Shown here: piece by piece, positions 11,022 to 22,243 of the stretch | Layout of the letters: each line of letters starts with the position of its first letter | Position numbering within the stretch: position 1 is the stretch's first letter | Origin: Chiridota heheva | Lineage: Eukaryota > Echinodermata > Holothuroidea > Apodida > Chiridotidae | DNA length: 64,000 bases | Reading direction: 5' to 3' | NCBI GenBank assembly: GCA_020152595.1 | Contig: JAIGNY010002249.1 | Coordinates: forward strand, 935,671 to 999,670 | Program-made: the position numbers and the translations under genes | The notes under the pieces: generated by a model | What the model was told of the DNA's origin: nothing | Seen by the model: only the letters and a program-made list of their open reading frames with translations | Databases searched by the model: none

Positions 11022-11690
11022 CTGTCATGAGAAACAATCAATCATTTAATAACCTTGTAAACATACATTACAATCATGTAGGTGATTTTAACAATCAGCA
11101 CAATGGTAGGCTGTTCGACCTAACTTACTTAAGGTCAAATCAACGATAAATCTCTATTGAAATACTGCACTGTATACCATTGTCAACCAGAGATCTATTA
11201 TTGTACAACATATGAAGTATACAATCTTTATAAATGACTTTAACATATTATTGAGATTTAATATTTAACCAATATCAGGGCCCATTATTAAAACAAAAAT
11301 GAACTAACCACATAACTGTTAATGGGGAAAAATATGTAATACTTGAAACTGAATGAGTTGGTCATACTTATTTCCAGCCTCTAAAGATTTCTGACATGTA
11401 TTAAATACACTATACATGATACATTAATGTTTTTCTTACAACTTTCATGTGACATAGAATGGATCTTTACATCTCTCATCAATCACAATCCAGTAAAAAT
11501 AAAACCCCTGGATGTGCTTTCACAGAGTTACAAATCAAAAAAACTAATTAACAGAAAAATGAGCAAAACTACAGTAAATTTGGATTTCTGTTTATACTAA
11601 TATTGTTTATTGGCAGGCACTTCCTTTGCTTGAGGGCAATGTAAACAAGAATGTCAATTTTTGGTGACATTATATCCCACAAACACTGGT
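11022..11690. other. Intron 4 left part, no recognised feature
   Basis: Intronic sequence adjoining exon 5 with short chance open frames only. No repeat was recognised until the 21-bp array begins. Confidence 0.4.
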
Positions 11691-12495
11691 GGATCGCTAA
11701 CACTGACACTGGTGATAGCTAAGATTGACACTAGTGGATCGCTAACACTAACATTGAGAGATCCCTAACAGACACCGAGAGATCCCTATCAGACACCAAG
11801 AAATCGCGAACTGACATTAAGAGATCACGAAGTGACATTGAAAGATTGCAAACTGACATTGAGAGATTGTTATCAGACACTGCATGAGACATCACTAAAA
11901 GACATTGATGGATCACTAACAGACACTGAGAGATCCCAAAAAGATCTCGATGAATCATTAACAGACTTTGTACAGGTCACTAAGATACACTAATAGATCA
12001 CTAACAGACACTAAAAAGATCGCAAACTGACATTGAGAGATCGCAAACTGGCATTGAGAGATCGCGAACTGGCATTGAGAGATCGCGAGCTAACATTGAG
12101 CGATCGCGAACTGACATTGAGAGTTCGCGAACTGACATTGAGAGATCACAAACTGACATTGAGAGATCACGAACTGACATTGAGAGATCGCAAACTAACA
12201 TTGAGCGATCGCGAACTGACATTGAGCGTTCGCAAACTGACATTGAGAGATCACAAACTGACATTGAGAGATCACGAACTGATCCTGAGAGATCGTGAAG
12301 TGACAATGAGAGATCGCTAAAAGACATTGATGGATCACCAACAGACATCGAGAGATCACTAACAGACATCGAAAGATCACTGACAGACATGAAGAGATCG
12401 CGAACTGACACTGAGAAATCGTGATCTGACATTGAGAGATCACTAAAAGGCACTGAGAGATTGCTTACAGACACTGAGAGAGAAATCGCTACCAG
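11691..12495. repeat. 21-bp minisatellite (GACATTGAGAGATCGCGAACT)
   Basis: About 38 units, best conserved at 12,020-12,300 and degenerate towards the left. Because the period is 21, seven-residue peptide repeats (such as DLSMSVR on minus) read open over long distances. They start and stop with the array and do not resemble a protein family. The array lies in intron 4, immediately beside exon 4. Confidence 0.93.
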
Positions 12496-12526
12496 ATTCT
12501 GCAAGAGAAATCATTAATATACTTAC

Positions 12527-12664
12527 GGCTGTTGGGAGCAGCTTGATTGCTTGTAGAGAACCGTCTAGTTCAACTCGTTCTGAACACCCTGTATAAAGTT
12601 TGACTTTGTGAAAAATGCCAGGGTAGGAATTCACTACGGCTGGGCATTTACCTGCTACATCCGT
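12527..12664 (-). CDS. Large lipid transfer protein, exon 4
   Basis: Forty-six codons in phase 0, with acceptor ATTCTTAG and donor GCC|GTAAGT. It begins TDVAGKCPAVV, the conserved (T/E)DV-x-G-x-CP strand of the LPD_N barrel, and continues with a strand holding the next conserved cysteine (KLYTGCSERV). It lies immediately downstream of a 21-bp minisatellite that fills much of the following intron. The reading frame is intact. Joining to exon 3 is exact without any carried base. Confidence 0.9.
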
Positions 12665-12944
12665 CTAAGAATAGAAAGGGATGGAAAACTTATAAACAAC
12701 GCATATGAAGCCCTGCTCATAAGAACTTAATTATACATTTTTTCCTAAAACAATTGTATGAATAATGAAACACTATGCGAGATTTACCAACAAATCAATG
12801 CATTTGTAAAACGATCTTTGATGGAATGTTCAAGTCCAACTAAAGAGGAGTCTTAGAAAATACAAAAATATGTCAATAAACAAAGAAAATCCTTTTCAAC
12901 AGAATATATAAAGAATTTTAATATAGCTGATTGATTAAAAGATC

Positions 12945-13049
<105 letters not shown>

Positions 13050-13057
13050 ATAGACAG

Positions 13058-13060
13058 ACA

Positions 13061-13108
<48 letters not shown>

Positions 13109-13122
13109 AATTGATTGATAGA
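13058..13122. repeat. (GATT)n microsatellite
   Basis: About 15 GATT units directly following the GATA tract, separated by a short AGACAGACA transition. It is a compound microsatellite. Confidence 0.95.
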
Positions 13123-14396
13123 TATGACATGATATGTTTGAATTACTTCAAGCAACAAAATTTGCACCCAAAGATATAATAGACTACAAGGCACCAGTAC
13201 AAAAATTGCTTGAATGAGTCACTAGTAGAGATAAGGAACATTTTAAGGAAGGAAGATGGAGCTAGAGATTGTCAATTAAAAGAAGGTATGAGTTTCATTC
13301 AACATATTCCTCACAGTTTAAACATTGAGCTAACCCTGTAATAAAACTTACTGGATTTTTCTTCGCAGTAATAATTCATTTCCTCCACAATCAGAGTTGA
13401 ATGGAAGTTACAGTATTTCCTCTGCCAACAAGTTGGATGGGGGTAAGGTTGTTGTCTACTCGTTTGTATCTGTTTTATGTCAATTACATTATTATTCATG
13501 AAGGATTAATGCTGTGCTAAGCGTCCTATGTGCTAAGCGCCCTCTGTGTTAAGCGTCCTCCGTGCATTTAAAATGGATTCATGTCATAATGTACTCCATT
13601 ACCAAAATGACTGAAATAATGTGCATGTGATTTTTACTTTAAACACTTCTAACAGTTCTGTATTACATTTTAATTCACTCTTTATTATGCATCTGACCTT
13701 CCACATGTCAAAGTGAGCAAAAACCCAAAATAAACAACTAACTCATTCTGTAAATTTGATCTGAATCCATATTAATCCATAAATTGCTCAAAACTTTTTA
13801 TGTTTTGTGAGTAAAAACAGGATGAACCCATTAACAACAATCAAATGGTGATAAAAACAGATAAGCTCCCATTGTATCAGCTAATGGCCCAATCAAAGTA
13901 CACTCACTAGACTTTATATCTTAAGTGTCTTGCACACTTAGATATAGTTTATATCAGGTGTAAATCAAATACAATATTCTTACGTTGTGATAAGTCATAT
14001 CAAAGGTGCATGTGCAGGAAGATGCATGTGCAGACAGCATCTTCCTGTAGTCTACACCCTTTATTATGCTAGTTTCCACTACCCTGCCACTATTTGTTTT
14101 TCCACTGTACCCCCACATCTTACAAACAAGTTTTTGTGTCAAACATACAATCACATTATTTCCCAAACATTTTACTACAAAATTACCTGTAAGTACAAAG
14201 TCTAGAAACAAATGTTATTTATTTAATTATAATTTAATTTAATAGGGAGAGCTAACTTATGTTATAACCAATGTATAAAAGACAAAGACTCCCCCACCCC
14301 TATTTTAAAAAGTATTATTTGATGTGACCCGACCAGAAAACAAACCTACGACCTATCAGATGAAATTTGTTTTTAATAAAGAGAGCTAAGCCATGT
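13123..14396. other. Intron 3 middle, small TGCTAAGCGTCCT repeat
   Basis: At 13,511-13,563 there are three copies of a (G)TGCTAAGCG(T/C)CCT(C) unit of about 17 bp. Otherwise no gene was recognised. At about 14,330-14,400 a segment resembles the end of a tRNA-related SINE (ACCCGACCAGAAAACAAACC) and is repeated at about 14,915-14,980. The two SINE-like pieces flank the MITE that follows. Confidence 0.45.
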
Positions 14397-14828
14397 CAGA
14401 CCCCTAGTTTTGCTGTTTCACAGGGCTGGCACGCCCTGCCTCTCCATGGACCCGCCCTTTCCCCCTGGGGTTCCGCTCTGTCCCTCATGAGAACAAAAGT
14501 AGTTTTTAATTTATCTTATAGATTTGCTTTTTAACTTAATCTTAATTAGCTTCATAAATAAAATACCTTACACGGCTACAGAGCACAGAATGATAGCATA
14601 GTAAGCAATTGTCCTGTTTGGCTAATGACTCGGTCTTATCAGTCATAGCTTCATTCTGAGATGTATGATGATAGCTAAAATCCCAGAGCAAAGCTTCTTC
14701 ACCAGGAGATTAAGCCTTAAGGGGGCCCCTGGACTCCACACCGAAATGATGCAGCGCTTCGCGCGTGCATTAATGTGCTTCTCAACAAGTCTAGCACCTG
14801 CCTCTTTTTAAATTAAGCTAGGGATCTG
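14397..14828. mobile_element. 432-bp MITE, ends CAGACCCCTAG / CTAGGGATCTG, CATGT target duplication
   Basis: The ends are inverted (CAGACCCCTAG on the left and CTAGGGATCTG on the right). The element is flanked by CATGT at 14,392-14,396 and 14,829-14,833, a perfect 5-bp target duplication. A second copy is at 27,972-28,387 and a 3' fragment at about 16,430-16,556. The interior is shared between copies, including GTTTCACA, TAATCT(T/C)(A/G)ATTAGC and CTGGACTCCA. There is no coding capacity. Confidence 0.85.
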
Positions 14829-14998
14829 CATGTTACAACAAATGTACGAGAGAACTTGACCCCCCCCCCCCCCCCGCTTCTTCCCATTTCTAAAAATATT
14901 ATTTGGTTTTACCCGGTCAGAAAACAAACCCATGACCTACAAGCTGAAAAGTGGGTGCTCTCGGAATTGAGCTAGCCAGTCGGTAACTGCTCACTTAC

Positions 14999-15223
14999 CT
15001 CTATGGAGGATGTCTTTGTAACCTGCAGGGCAGAGAGGACACCCCTCTTGATGTTACGCACCCACTTGGGTTCATCTACTTCAAGACAGACATTAGTGAC
15101 CGTCCCGTCTTGCATGCCAAACCGAAGTTTTCGTTCTTGTAAAGCATCCCTAAATTCAGCTTCATTTGGTGAAGTGATAGTGTTACCATTTTCGTCAACC
15201 TCACTAAGTCGGACATCTTTAAG
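14999..15223 (-). CDS. Large lipid transfer protein, exon 3
   Basis: Seventy-five codons in phase 0, with acceptor TTCACAG and donor GAG|GTAAGT. The translation contains LRFGMQDGTVTNVC, then EPKWVRNIKRGVLSALQ. The NIKRG(I/V)LSA(L/F)Q motif is one of the most conserved signatures of the LPD_N domain in vitellogenins, apolipophorins and apolipoprotein B, and it settles the family. The reading frame is intact and joins exon 2 (ending CELVLK) and exon 4 (beginning TDVAGKCP), giving the family's usual spacing between the IKRG helix and the next cysteine-containing strand. Confidence 0.93.
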
Positions 15224-15575
15224 CTGTGAAAAAGGATTGACAACAGTTCATTATTTAAAACAACTTTTAACCGTGAACTCTGACCTACTCTATCTTGCAA
15301 AAAACTTATAAAGACTTCAAACAACAAGAAGAAAGTTCTGATTGCATTATTTTTAAGGGACTTATATAATTCTGATTTTTTTTTTTTGGCAAGAAGCTTG
15401 AGTCATTTTTCATTCTTCTAAATCAAAGATTGTTATACTTAAAAAGAAGTTTTTTTTTTTATTAAAGGAAATATTTTGACTTGGGTTTATAAGTGTTTCC
15501 AATGGCAGAGATACCATAATGATCTTTTTGTATCAGTTTATATATCTTCATCAACAAAAAGGTAACATTTCTGAC

Positions 15576-15730
15576 CTTGAGAACAAGTTCACAAGCACTA
15601 AGGACCTCCAGTTCTACCATGCAGCTCAACGTCACTGAAGAAATACCTTCCGTCTCCATTTCCATGTACATCTTAGATGTAGATTCATATGAATACAGGT
15701 ATGTCTTGGTTTCTTTATATCCACTGGGCA
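15576..15730 (-). CDS. Large lipid transfer protein, exon 2
   Basis: This exon encodes the start of the LPD_N (vitellogenin/apolipoprotein N-terminal) domain. The translation includes TKTYLYSYES followed by VELEVLSACELVLK. This is the classic family opening, in which a Y-x-Y-x-Y-E strand is followed by an L-S-x-C-E strand that begins the lipoprotein beta-barrel. The acceptor is TTCAG at 15,731-15,735 on the minus strand and the donor is AAG|GTCAGA. The exon starts in phase 1 (completing the codon begun in exon 1) and ends in phase 0. There are no stops or frameshifts. The product is a secreted carrier of lipid in haemolymph or coelomic fluid. Confidence 0.85.
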
Positions 15731-16429
15731 CTGAAGTACAAAAAAAACATTTTAAACCCACACTACTATTGAACCACTCTTACAGAGCATATCAAAATGC
15801 AAGAAATTATAGTAAGTACTAGTAGCAGAGAATTAAAGAAATTTGACAAATTTACCATATTATCTTTTATCTACTGCTACCATCTTGCTGCACGCTGTTA
15901 CTTTGAAAGGCCATCTATCCTGATTAAAATGTGGCGGCATACATTTGATTCCAGAATGATACTGATTGGCCTACCAATGTAAGTGCACATTGTACCATTG
16001 TGTTTCGACCAATGAAAACACAGGAATTGAATTACATTTACCTCCGCGTATAGAGACAATAACTGCCCTTTAAAGGTATCAGTCATGCAATTTAACCCCT
16101 GTTGAACCGAAACCAGAAGGGGGAACTGCTCTTCAATGAAATACATTCATTCTTATGGTTTAATATTAGCCTCTGCATGACTAAGACGCAGAAAGGGCAT
16201 TGCCCTGGGGGCGGAGAGGGGGACTTTTTATACTAAAAGTGGTAGGGTGTGCAGCCCACCAACTGAAAAACATGCCCGCAGTATGACTTTTTTTGGTAAC
16301 TGCAGTATGAAATCATACAATTTTGATACCCGCAGTACTAAGTATTCAATCAAAATATTGTCAAAATGGACCAGCAGTACATACTACAAAATTAAGAGAG
16401 TAAAGTTTAATTTTTTAGGACCTGCACTA

Positions 16430-16556
16430 CGAAAACGATGCAAAATAGGCACCTGCTCGGGTAGTAGCCGAAAAAGGCGCTGCGCTTCACGTGCGCATTA
16501 ATGTGCCCCTCAAGAAGTCTAGCACCCTTCCCCTTTTTAAATCAAGCTGGGGTCTG
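16430..16556. mobile_element. 3' fragment of the CAGACCCCTAG MITE family
   Basis: Matches the right end of the 432-bp MITE: the CGCTGCGCTTC(A/G)CG(T/C)GCGCATTAATG-type block, then GTGCCCCTCAA and TCTAGCACCCTTCC, ending GCTGGGGTCTG. The left end was not found, so this copy is truncated or rearranged. Confidence 0.7.
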
Positions 16557-16689
16557 GTGGTGAATGAAGACCCACCAGGGATTTAACCCAGGATCTCTAG
16601 TTTATGCCAAGGTGGTACTATGATCCCTATATAAGCCCTTATAGGTCTATCAGAAAGATTAGAGAAAGTAAGTAAGAAAGAAAGTACAG

Positions 16690-17758
16690 AAAGATTTATA
16701 TTTGTTTCATTGATTACTTCAAAGCCTTTGACAAGGTCAAACATGAAGATCTCTTTGAAATAATTTTTTCAGTAATTTAAACATTGACGGAAAAGATCTA
16801 AGAGTTATAAGAAACCTATACTGCTGTACTGGTACCAGGAAGCAGCAATAATTGAACAGTGAATTGAAGGTAATCCGAGGAGGAGTCAGAGAGTGGTGCG
16901 TTTTCTCACCAGATCTTTTTGATATTCACATTGAAACAATATTTTGTAACATCAACAGTTTGGGGGGAGGGGGCTGAAAGTTGGGAGGCTATAATATGAA
17001 TAACCTATGCTATGCAGATGACATGGTGCTTATAGCAGATTTAGAAGAAATACTGCAGTCTATTTTGGATAAAGTTGTAAAGGAAAGCGAAAAGAGAGGG
17101 CTGTTTATGAATGTAAAGAAAACATAATGTATGGTGGTTTTAAAAAAAAGCAATAAACCCATTATCTAATATACAAAGCCAAGGAGAAATAATCAAACAA
17201 GTACAACAGTTTAAGTACTTGGGTTATACATTAACATCAGATAGTTAGAAAACGCATTGCAATTGCCAAAGACATATTTACAAATATGAATCCAATTCTA
17301 AAGAATAGAAATATTGGAATGGACACGAATGTCCGTGTCTTGAAGGCATATGTATGGTCTACTCTTTTCTATGGCTGTGAATGCTGGACAATTACCATGT
17401 GACATCAAGAAAAGATTAGAAGCTACGAAAACGTGGTTCATTAGAAGAATGTTAAAGATATCTTAGACAGAAAGGAAAACAAATGATGATGTCCTGATAG
17501 CTTCAGGCGTAGACAGGTCCCTACTCAATGCCATCAGAAGGAGACAGACGGAATTTTTTTGGACATGTTTATCGGGAGGGTGGGTTGGAACAGCTTGCAG
17601 TATGTGGGGAAATTTTGGGCAAAAGAAGCAGAGGAAGGCAGCGAGTCAAATATGTCCAAAGCTTAGACAACGGGGCAAGAAACAAAGCCTAAGTAGCAGT
17701 AAGTTTATGGGCTTAGCTCTAAACAGAAGTGACTGGAGGGCCATAAATCGCCAATAGT
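16690..17758 (+). pseudogene. Non-LTR retrotransposon reverse transcriptase, decayed fragment
   Basis: The translation, interrupted by several frameshifts and stops, shows the palm motifs of a LINE reverse transcriptase. IDYFKAFDKVKHEDLFEI is at about 16,710. The catalytic CYADDMVLIAD block is at about 17,008-17,040. Thumb-region text follows, including QFKYLGYTLTSD (about 17,210-17,250), YGCECWTITM (about 17,370-17,400) and a tail with RRRQTEFF and GKRSRGRQRVKY (about 17,530-17,660). The 5' end (endonuclease) is missing. The clade is uncertain and an RTE/Jockey-like affinity is only a guess. It lies in intron 1 of the host gene on the opposite strand. Confidence 0.85.
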
Positions 17759-17766
17759 AGTATAAC

Positions 17767-17874
17767 GTGCGACAGTTGTAAAAACGGGTGCAAGCCAATT
17801 TTTGGTGTATGCTTTGCTAAAGCAAACCATACCACAAAAAATACGGCTTGTAACAGTTTTTGCAACTATCGCAC
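17767..17874. repeat. 108-bp foldback (near-perfect palindrome)
   Basis: The left arm begins GTGCGACAGTTGTAAAAAC and the right arm, reverse-complemented, begins GTGCGATAGTTGCAAAAAC. Pairing extends nearly to the centre (TTTGCTAAAGCAAA). It is a hairpin-forming MITE-like insertion directly 3' of the LINE fragment. Confidence 0.85.
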
Positions 17875-18479
17875 CTTAAACTTCGTTTTTAGCATTTCTC
17901 TTTCAGTGTTACAAAGCCTTTTCACATGAAAGGATAATTTCTTAGCCTATTTCAATGGTTCTCCGTTACACTTAATTAGCCTATAACAATGGTTCTAAAG
18001 TTAAAAATTTAAAACAAGGAAGTTTATACATATATGTATTGGAAAAAATCCCCTACAAGTTTCAGTATCATGCATTGTATACATTGAAAATATTCTTATT
18101 GAAAAAGTCGTTGATCCTTGCGATATAAGGAAGTATGAATAAATGCCATCGAGGAAGTATGAATATGTTTTGTATTTTAATCAATCATAGCATTCAACAG
18201 TATATACTATACAGATTTACATCATTATTAATATGCACCGTCAAATGTGATATATTTCATGTGTGATATTTAATAAAAAATAATCATGAAAAGTACAGTC
18301 TATGAAAGATTATTTGTTATCAGAATCACAACTCAGCAATCACAGCAGAAATGTAAAGAGAAATACATTCCATATTATTAACATAGGTCAGGCAGCCATA
18401 CCGCTAGGAGCTAATTATCTGTACAAATAATCCAAGCTGTTCGGATACTTGTCGGAAAGAAAATACAACATCTTCATAC

Positions 18480-19690
18480 CCCCTCACCAACCCTCTTCCT
18501 GTTGTATACCCCATTATGGGGACACTTGGGGAGTATCATGGAACATGGTTGCCCCTTGATACCATGGTGCTCTACAATAATCTCCCTTAAGGCTTCCCGA
18601 TCCTGCTTGGGGAGGACAAAATTAGATTTACGCCACAATCTGTCCTTTCCACGAAGGCTGTGGAAATGCATGTCGAGAGGGCACGTACAGAAGTATGGGC
18701 CCCTTTGGTAATGCGCATGCAGGGGTTATTGTGGAATTGGAACATTTGATCCGCGTTTGCGGGCATCATGTCGCCGATCCGCTTGATACGAACACGGCCT
18801 ATGGCAAAACAAAAATAGTTTTGCACCGTGTCCATAGACAATTTCATGCACTGTGCGAGTGCTGAACACGACGAACGTGAAACAATAGCCCTAGCACTAG
18901 AAGGGAATGGAACTATGTCAAAATAGCCGTAAGGGGTAATTTGAGAATAAACAAAAAAGACCCCATGTCGGTATTCCCTAGGCGGATGACACGGGGCTTA
19001 CCCTCCTTCTTGATAGTATAGTACCCCTCCTTCCTGAATTGCCTTGTCTTGGAGTAAAAAGATGTGGGGCCTCTCAACTGTAGGGTGGTAAGTTCACCCT
19101 CTTGCAAATCGCAGAGAGATAAGAAGGTACCCACCTTTGTATAATGCGTCTGCAGCATCGTAATAAATCTTGCGCGAGGCGCAGATCTATCATGATACGG
19201 CCCAGAACGTCGGCAGGCTTCTTCTTGTTATAATACCTCATGGCATTCTCATACTGATAGGTCCCGCGGCACTGAGGTCATACACCTCGGCCACATACTT
19301 ATACCATCTACATTTTCCACCTTATCCAACTCCTTGAAGCGACCGCCGAAGCGTTTAACTGTTCTGAACAAGAAGTCCCTCCCACTGAGTAAACTGATAG
19401 CCACCCTTGATAGCAAACGAGCACTCGTCCTGGAGCATTTGCTCAACTATATTATTACTATCACGGTTGGTCCATTGGACAGCCTCGAGGAAACAGCATA
19501 GGGCCAGTATCCTGTCCAGCTTGTCTCCGTCGTGAGTGAGCATTAATTGCCCCGAATCCACCCCGTCATCCCCGGCACGGTCATACCCGGTATTTTGCTA
19601 AGTACATCCATGTACTGGTCGTCATAGTAATTTAAGGCCAAATGGTCACAGTCGAAACTTGAAAATGTAAGTCCATCAATGAAATTATCT
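18480..19690 (-). pseudogene. Relic C: diverged copy of Polinton gene V
   Basis: Six or more minus-strand frame pieces, broken by frameshifts and a few stops, align in order with gene V of Polinton relic A (41.8-42.7 kb). Paired matches are LNYYDDQYMDVLSKIPG with LSYYDNEYTNVLRQVPD, CFLEAVQWTNRD with RYLEAVQWANRD, and HYTKVGTFLSL with HLTKVGALLSL followed by TTL(Q/K)LRGP. By eye about half of the aligned residues agree, so this is not a recent duplicate. The copy continues beyond the point where relic A stops, adding a further ~200 codons (pieces at 18,587-18,847 and 18,474-18,671). The protein family is not recognised. No other Polinton gene lies beside it. Confidence 0.75.
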
Positions 19691-19954
19691 TTCATTCAAA
19701 TACTTGTGAGGACGCACACATTGAGAATTGAAATGACAGACATGGAGAAACCTTTAACCTAAATGGGTCTCTTTATAACACACATGATGATACATATATA
19801 CATATATAGTCAAATACCAATTTAGAAGAAAGTATGCTGTCACAATAAACCTAAAGTTTGCTTAATTCTGTTGTTTGTTTCTGTTGTGCTCCAGCTTTAC
19901 AGAATAATTAGAATTAGAATTTGAAAATATGAAATAAGAATCTGATAAAGGGAT

Positions 19955-20144
19955 ATAAAGTTAAACCCATCCAAGCCATCAGACTCATAGAGCCAGTGCT
20001 TATCCCTGGTTTCCATGGCGCAGTACATAACTCCCCATAGACGAAATACCAGTCCATCGCAAATTAATTCCACAGCAGCGTTGGTACTCATTTTACAGCT
20101 GAGTCGACTGAAGCAAGTAGAGTAAAGAGTCTTGCGCAGGGACA
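19955..20144 (+). repeat. Dispersed repeat abutting the 20-bp minisatellite (copy 2)
   Basis: Same family as 9,240-9,420: the blocks GGTTTCCATGGCGCA, GAAATACCAGTCCAT, TACTCATTTTACAGCTGA and GAAGCAAGTAGAG align, and the match runs into GCGCAGGGACACGATGC where the array starts. Confidence 0.75.
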
Positions 20145-20590
20145 CGATGCAGCAATCAAGGACACGATTCGGCGATCAAGAATACGATGCAGCAATCAAG
20201 GACACGATGCAACGATCAAGGACACGATTCGGCGATCAAGGACACGGTGCGGCAATCAAGGACACGATGCGGCGATCAAGGACACGATTCGGCGATCAAG
20301 GACACGATGCAGCGATCAAGGACACGATGCAGCGATCAAGGACACGATGCAACGATCAAGGACACGACTCGGCGATCAAGAATACTATGCAGCAATCAAG
20401 GACACGATGCAACGATCAAGGACACGATTCGGCGATCAAGGACACGGTGCGGCAATCAAGGACACGATGCGGCGATCAAGGACACGATTCGGCGATCAAG
20501 GACACGATGCAGCGATCAAGGACACGATGCAGTGATCAAGGACACGATGCAACGATCAAGGACATGATGCGGCGATGAAGGACATGATGT
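20145..20590. repeat. 20-bp minisatellite with 200-bp higher-order repeat
   Basis: About 22 units of GGACACGATGCAGCGATCAA. The series of variants from 20,166 (GATTCGGCGATCAAGAATAC) repeats from 20,366 (GACTCGGCGATCAAGAATAC), so a 10-unit block has been duplicated. The unit is a near relative of the array at 9.4-10.4 kb (GATCAA instead of GATCGA). The open frames here are not genes. Confidence 0.95.
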
Positions 20591-20599
20591 AATGCTTAT

Positions 20600-21765
20600 G
20601 TCAGGAAACAAACCCAGTACCTTTCGAATACGACATGACTCCTTAACCATTTCACCAGCCCTTTTGAGAAAGTGATCCAGACTCCTAACTGTTTCACAGT
20701 GGCGGTCCGCTCCACCCCCTGCCAAGCTGGGGATCGGTGGAATGATTTTGGCCAGTCCGCCCCAGCTCCCACACACCTCCTTTCCTCCGCTGAATGTCAT
20801 CATCTTCCCTTGCATACCACCCTCTCCTCCATCCTCCCCTTTATCCATTCTACACCTTTCTCCCCTTCTCCTCCACAAAACAGAATAAATCTACTTACCA
20901 ATGCACAATTGATCACATTGTCGACGCCTGGCTGGTACTGCAAAATAAATGAAAAAGATTTCTAAATGATCAACTTTTTAGAGGATCATTACCTAAAAAT
21001 GTTCCGTTTGAATTAAATTTAGCATCTATATACAAGCTTTTCCAAATTCATTCAGGTAGTAATTTTAGTGCATGGAGATTGTTTTACTAGTACTATTAGC
21101 CTATGCGTTTCTGAAATCAGCAATTAATAGTTTTATGCCCTAAAATCTCTGGGAAAAATACAAAAGAATACATAAAGAATTAATGATATCATGATCTCCT
21201 TAATGGAAGTGACCATTTTGCTTTCTGTAAAGTCCTCTTTTAGATGAACTTGCCTTATCATCTTTTATAACTAAACCTATGCTTTACATATAATATTTAT
21301 ATTAAACATTTACATATCATTATAATTGTTTAATACATTTTCTTGATTGAAAATGAATATTTCGATTCAAATATCAACTGCTCTTTCTCATAAAATGCAT
21401 GGGATAGAGGACTGAAATTTGCTTACAGGAGACCGAAAGAGAGGCTCAATTTTCTAGCGACTCGAAGAATTCAGCAAAGGTTTTTAACCACCGTGATTAA
21501 GTACAAAACATATCCAACCCCAATATGTATACCAAGTAGCTACTTTATCTAAGACTAATAAACAATATTATTTGTTCACTTTAGGAGCAAATAGGTCACC
21601 TAAAAGACGCCCTTACTATTGGATCTAGTTCCTTTTTTTTTGCAGAAACTCAAAAGCTGTATGAACAGTTTCTGACGTTTTTTATTTTCTTTTTGTGCCA
21701 TTTCCATGCTTTGACAAAGAATCAACAAAGTAGGGGGTGATATGCCTCATCATACTTCTATAATC
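20600..21765. other. SINE-like tail and unassigned intron sequence
   Basis: At about 20,602-20,665 the sequence (CAGGAAACAAACCCAGTACC ... CGACATGACTCCTTAACC) resembles the tRNA-related end of a SINE read on minus, and appears twice more near 14.35 and 14.93 kb in diverged form. From 20,880 to 21,765 no feature was recognised. Confidence 0.4.
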
Positions 21766-22243
21766 AGTTCGGGAGCGGCCGAGAAAATTGGGTACTTTAA
21801 AATACCCAAAAAATTGGTTACTTTTTTAGGCACGTCACATGACGTTGTTCGTACATGCGCTTAAGCTTTATGTGTTTTTTCCGCTCCGGATTGTTCGATA
21901 ATCCATTGGCTACTGTGAAATTTTGACTACTGGTAGGGTATGATTATTCAAATATTTTTGCCGCTGCATTTTGAAATCGCCTGTCGACTTTTTTATAAGA
22001 GAAGAAAAGAAAATGGTCTTAGTCGTCGAACAGTCGCTGCTATTTCACGTGATACGTCATGATCCTTTGACGAGGCCTCGGCTTTGATCACACAAATCGA
22101 CGCGTACACGACACACTGGCCTAACGTTAGGCTACCTGCAGAGACCTGTCTGCTTGTGTTTATCTATCGTCATATTCTATTACAATTTGGACAGTTGCTT
22201 AAAAATGTGTTTTTAAGGATCGCTTATATATTATGTAGGGTTA

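Noticed and set aside
11731-12504. Serine/leucine repeat protein frames (DLSMSVR repeats)
   Set aside because: By-product of the 21-bp minisatellite. No start context, no flanking coding sequence, and it lies in a host intron.
13383-13450. Possible additional lipid transfer protein exon (acceptor TTGGCAG, donor CCA|GTAAGT, text RKYCNFHSTLIVEEMNYYC)
   Set aside because: It would break the phase between exons 3 and 4, which join exactly without it and give the family's expected spacing.
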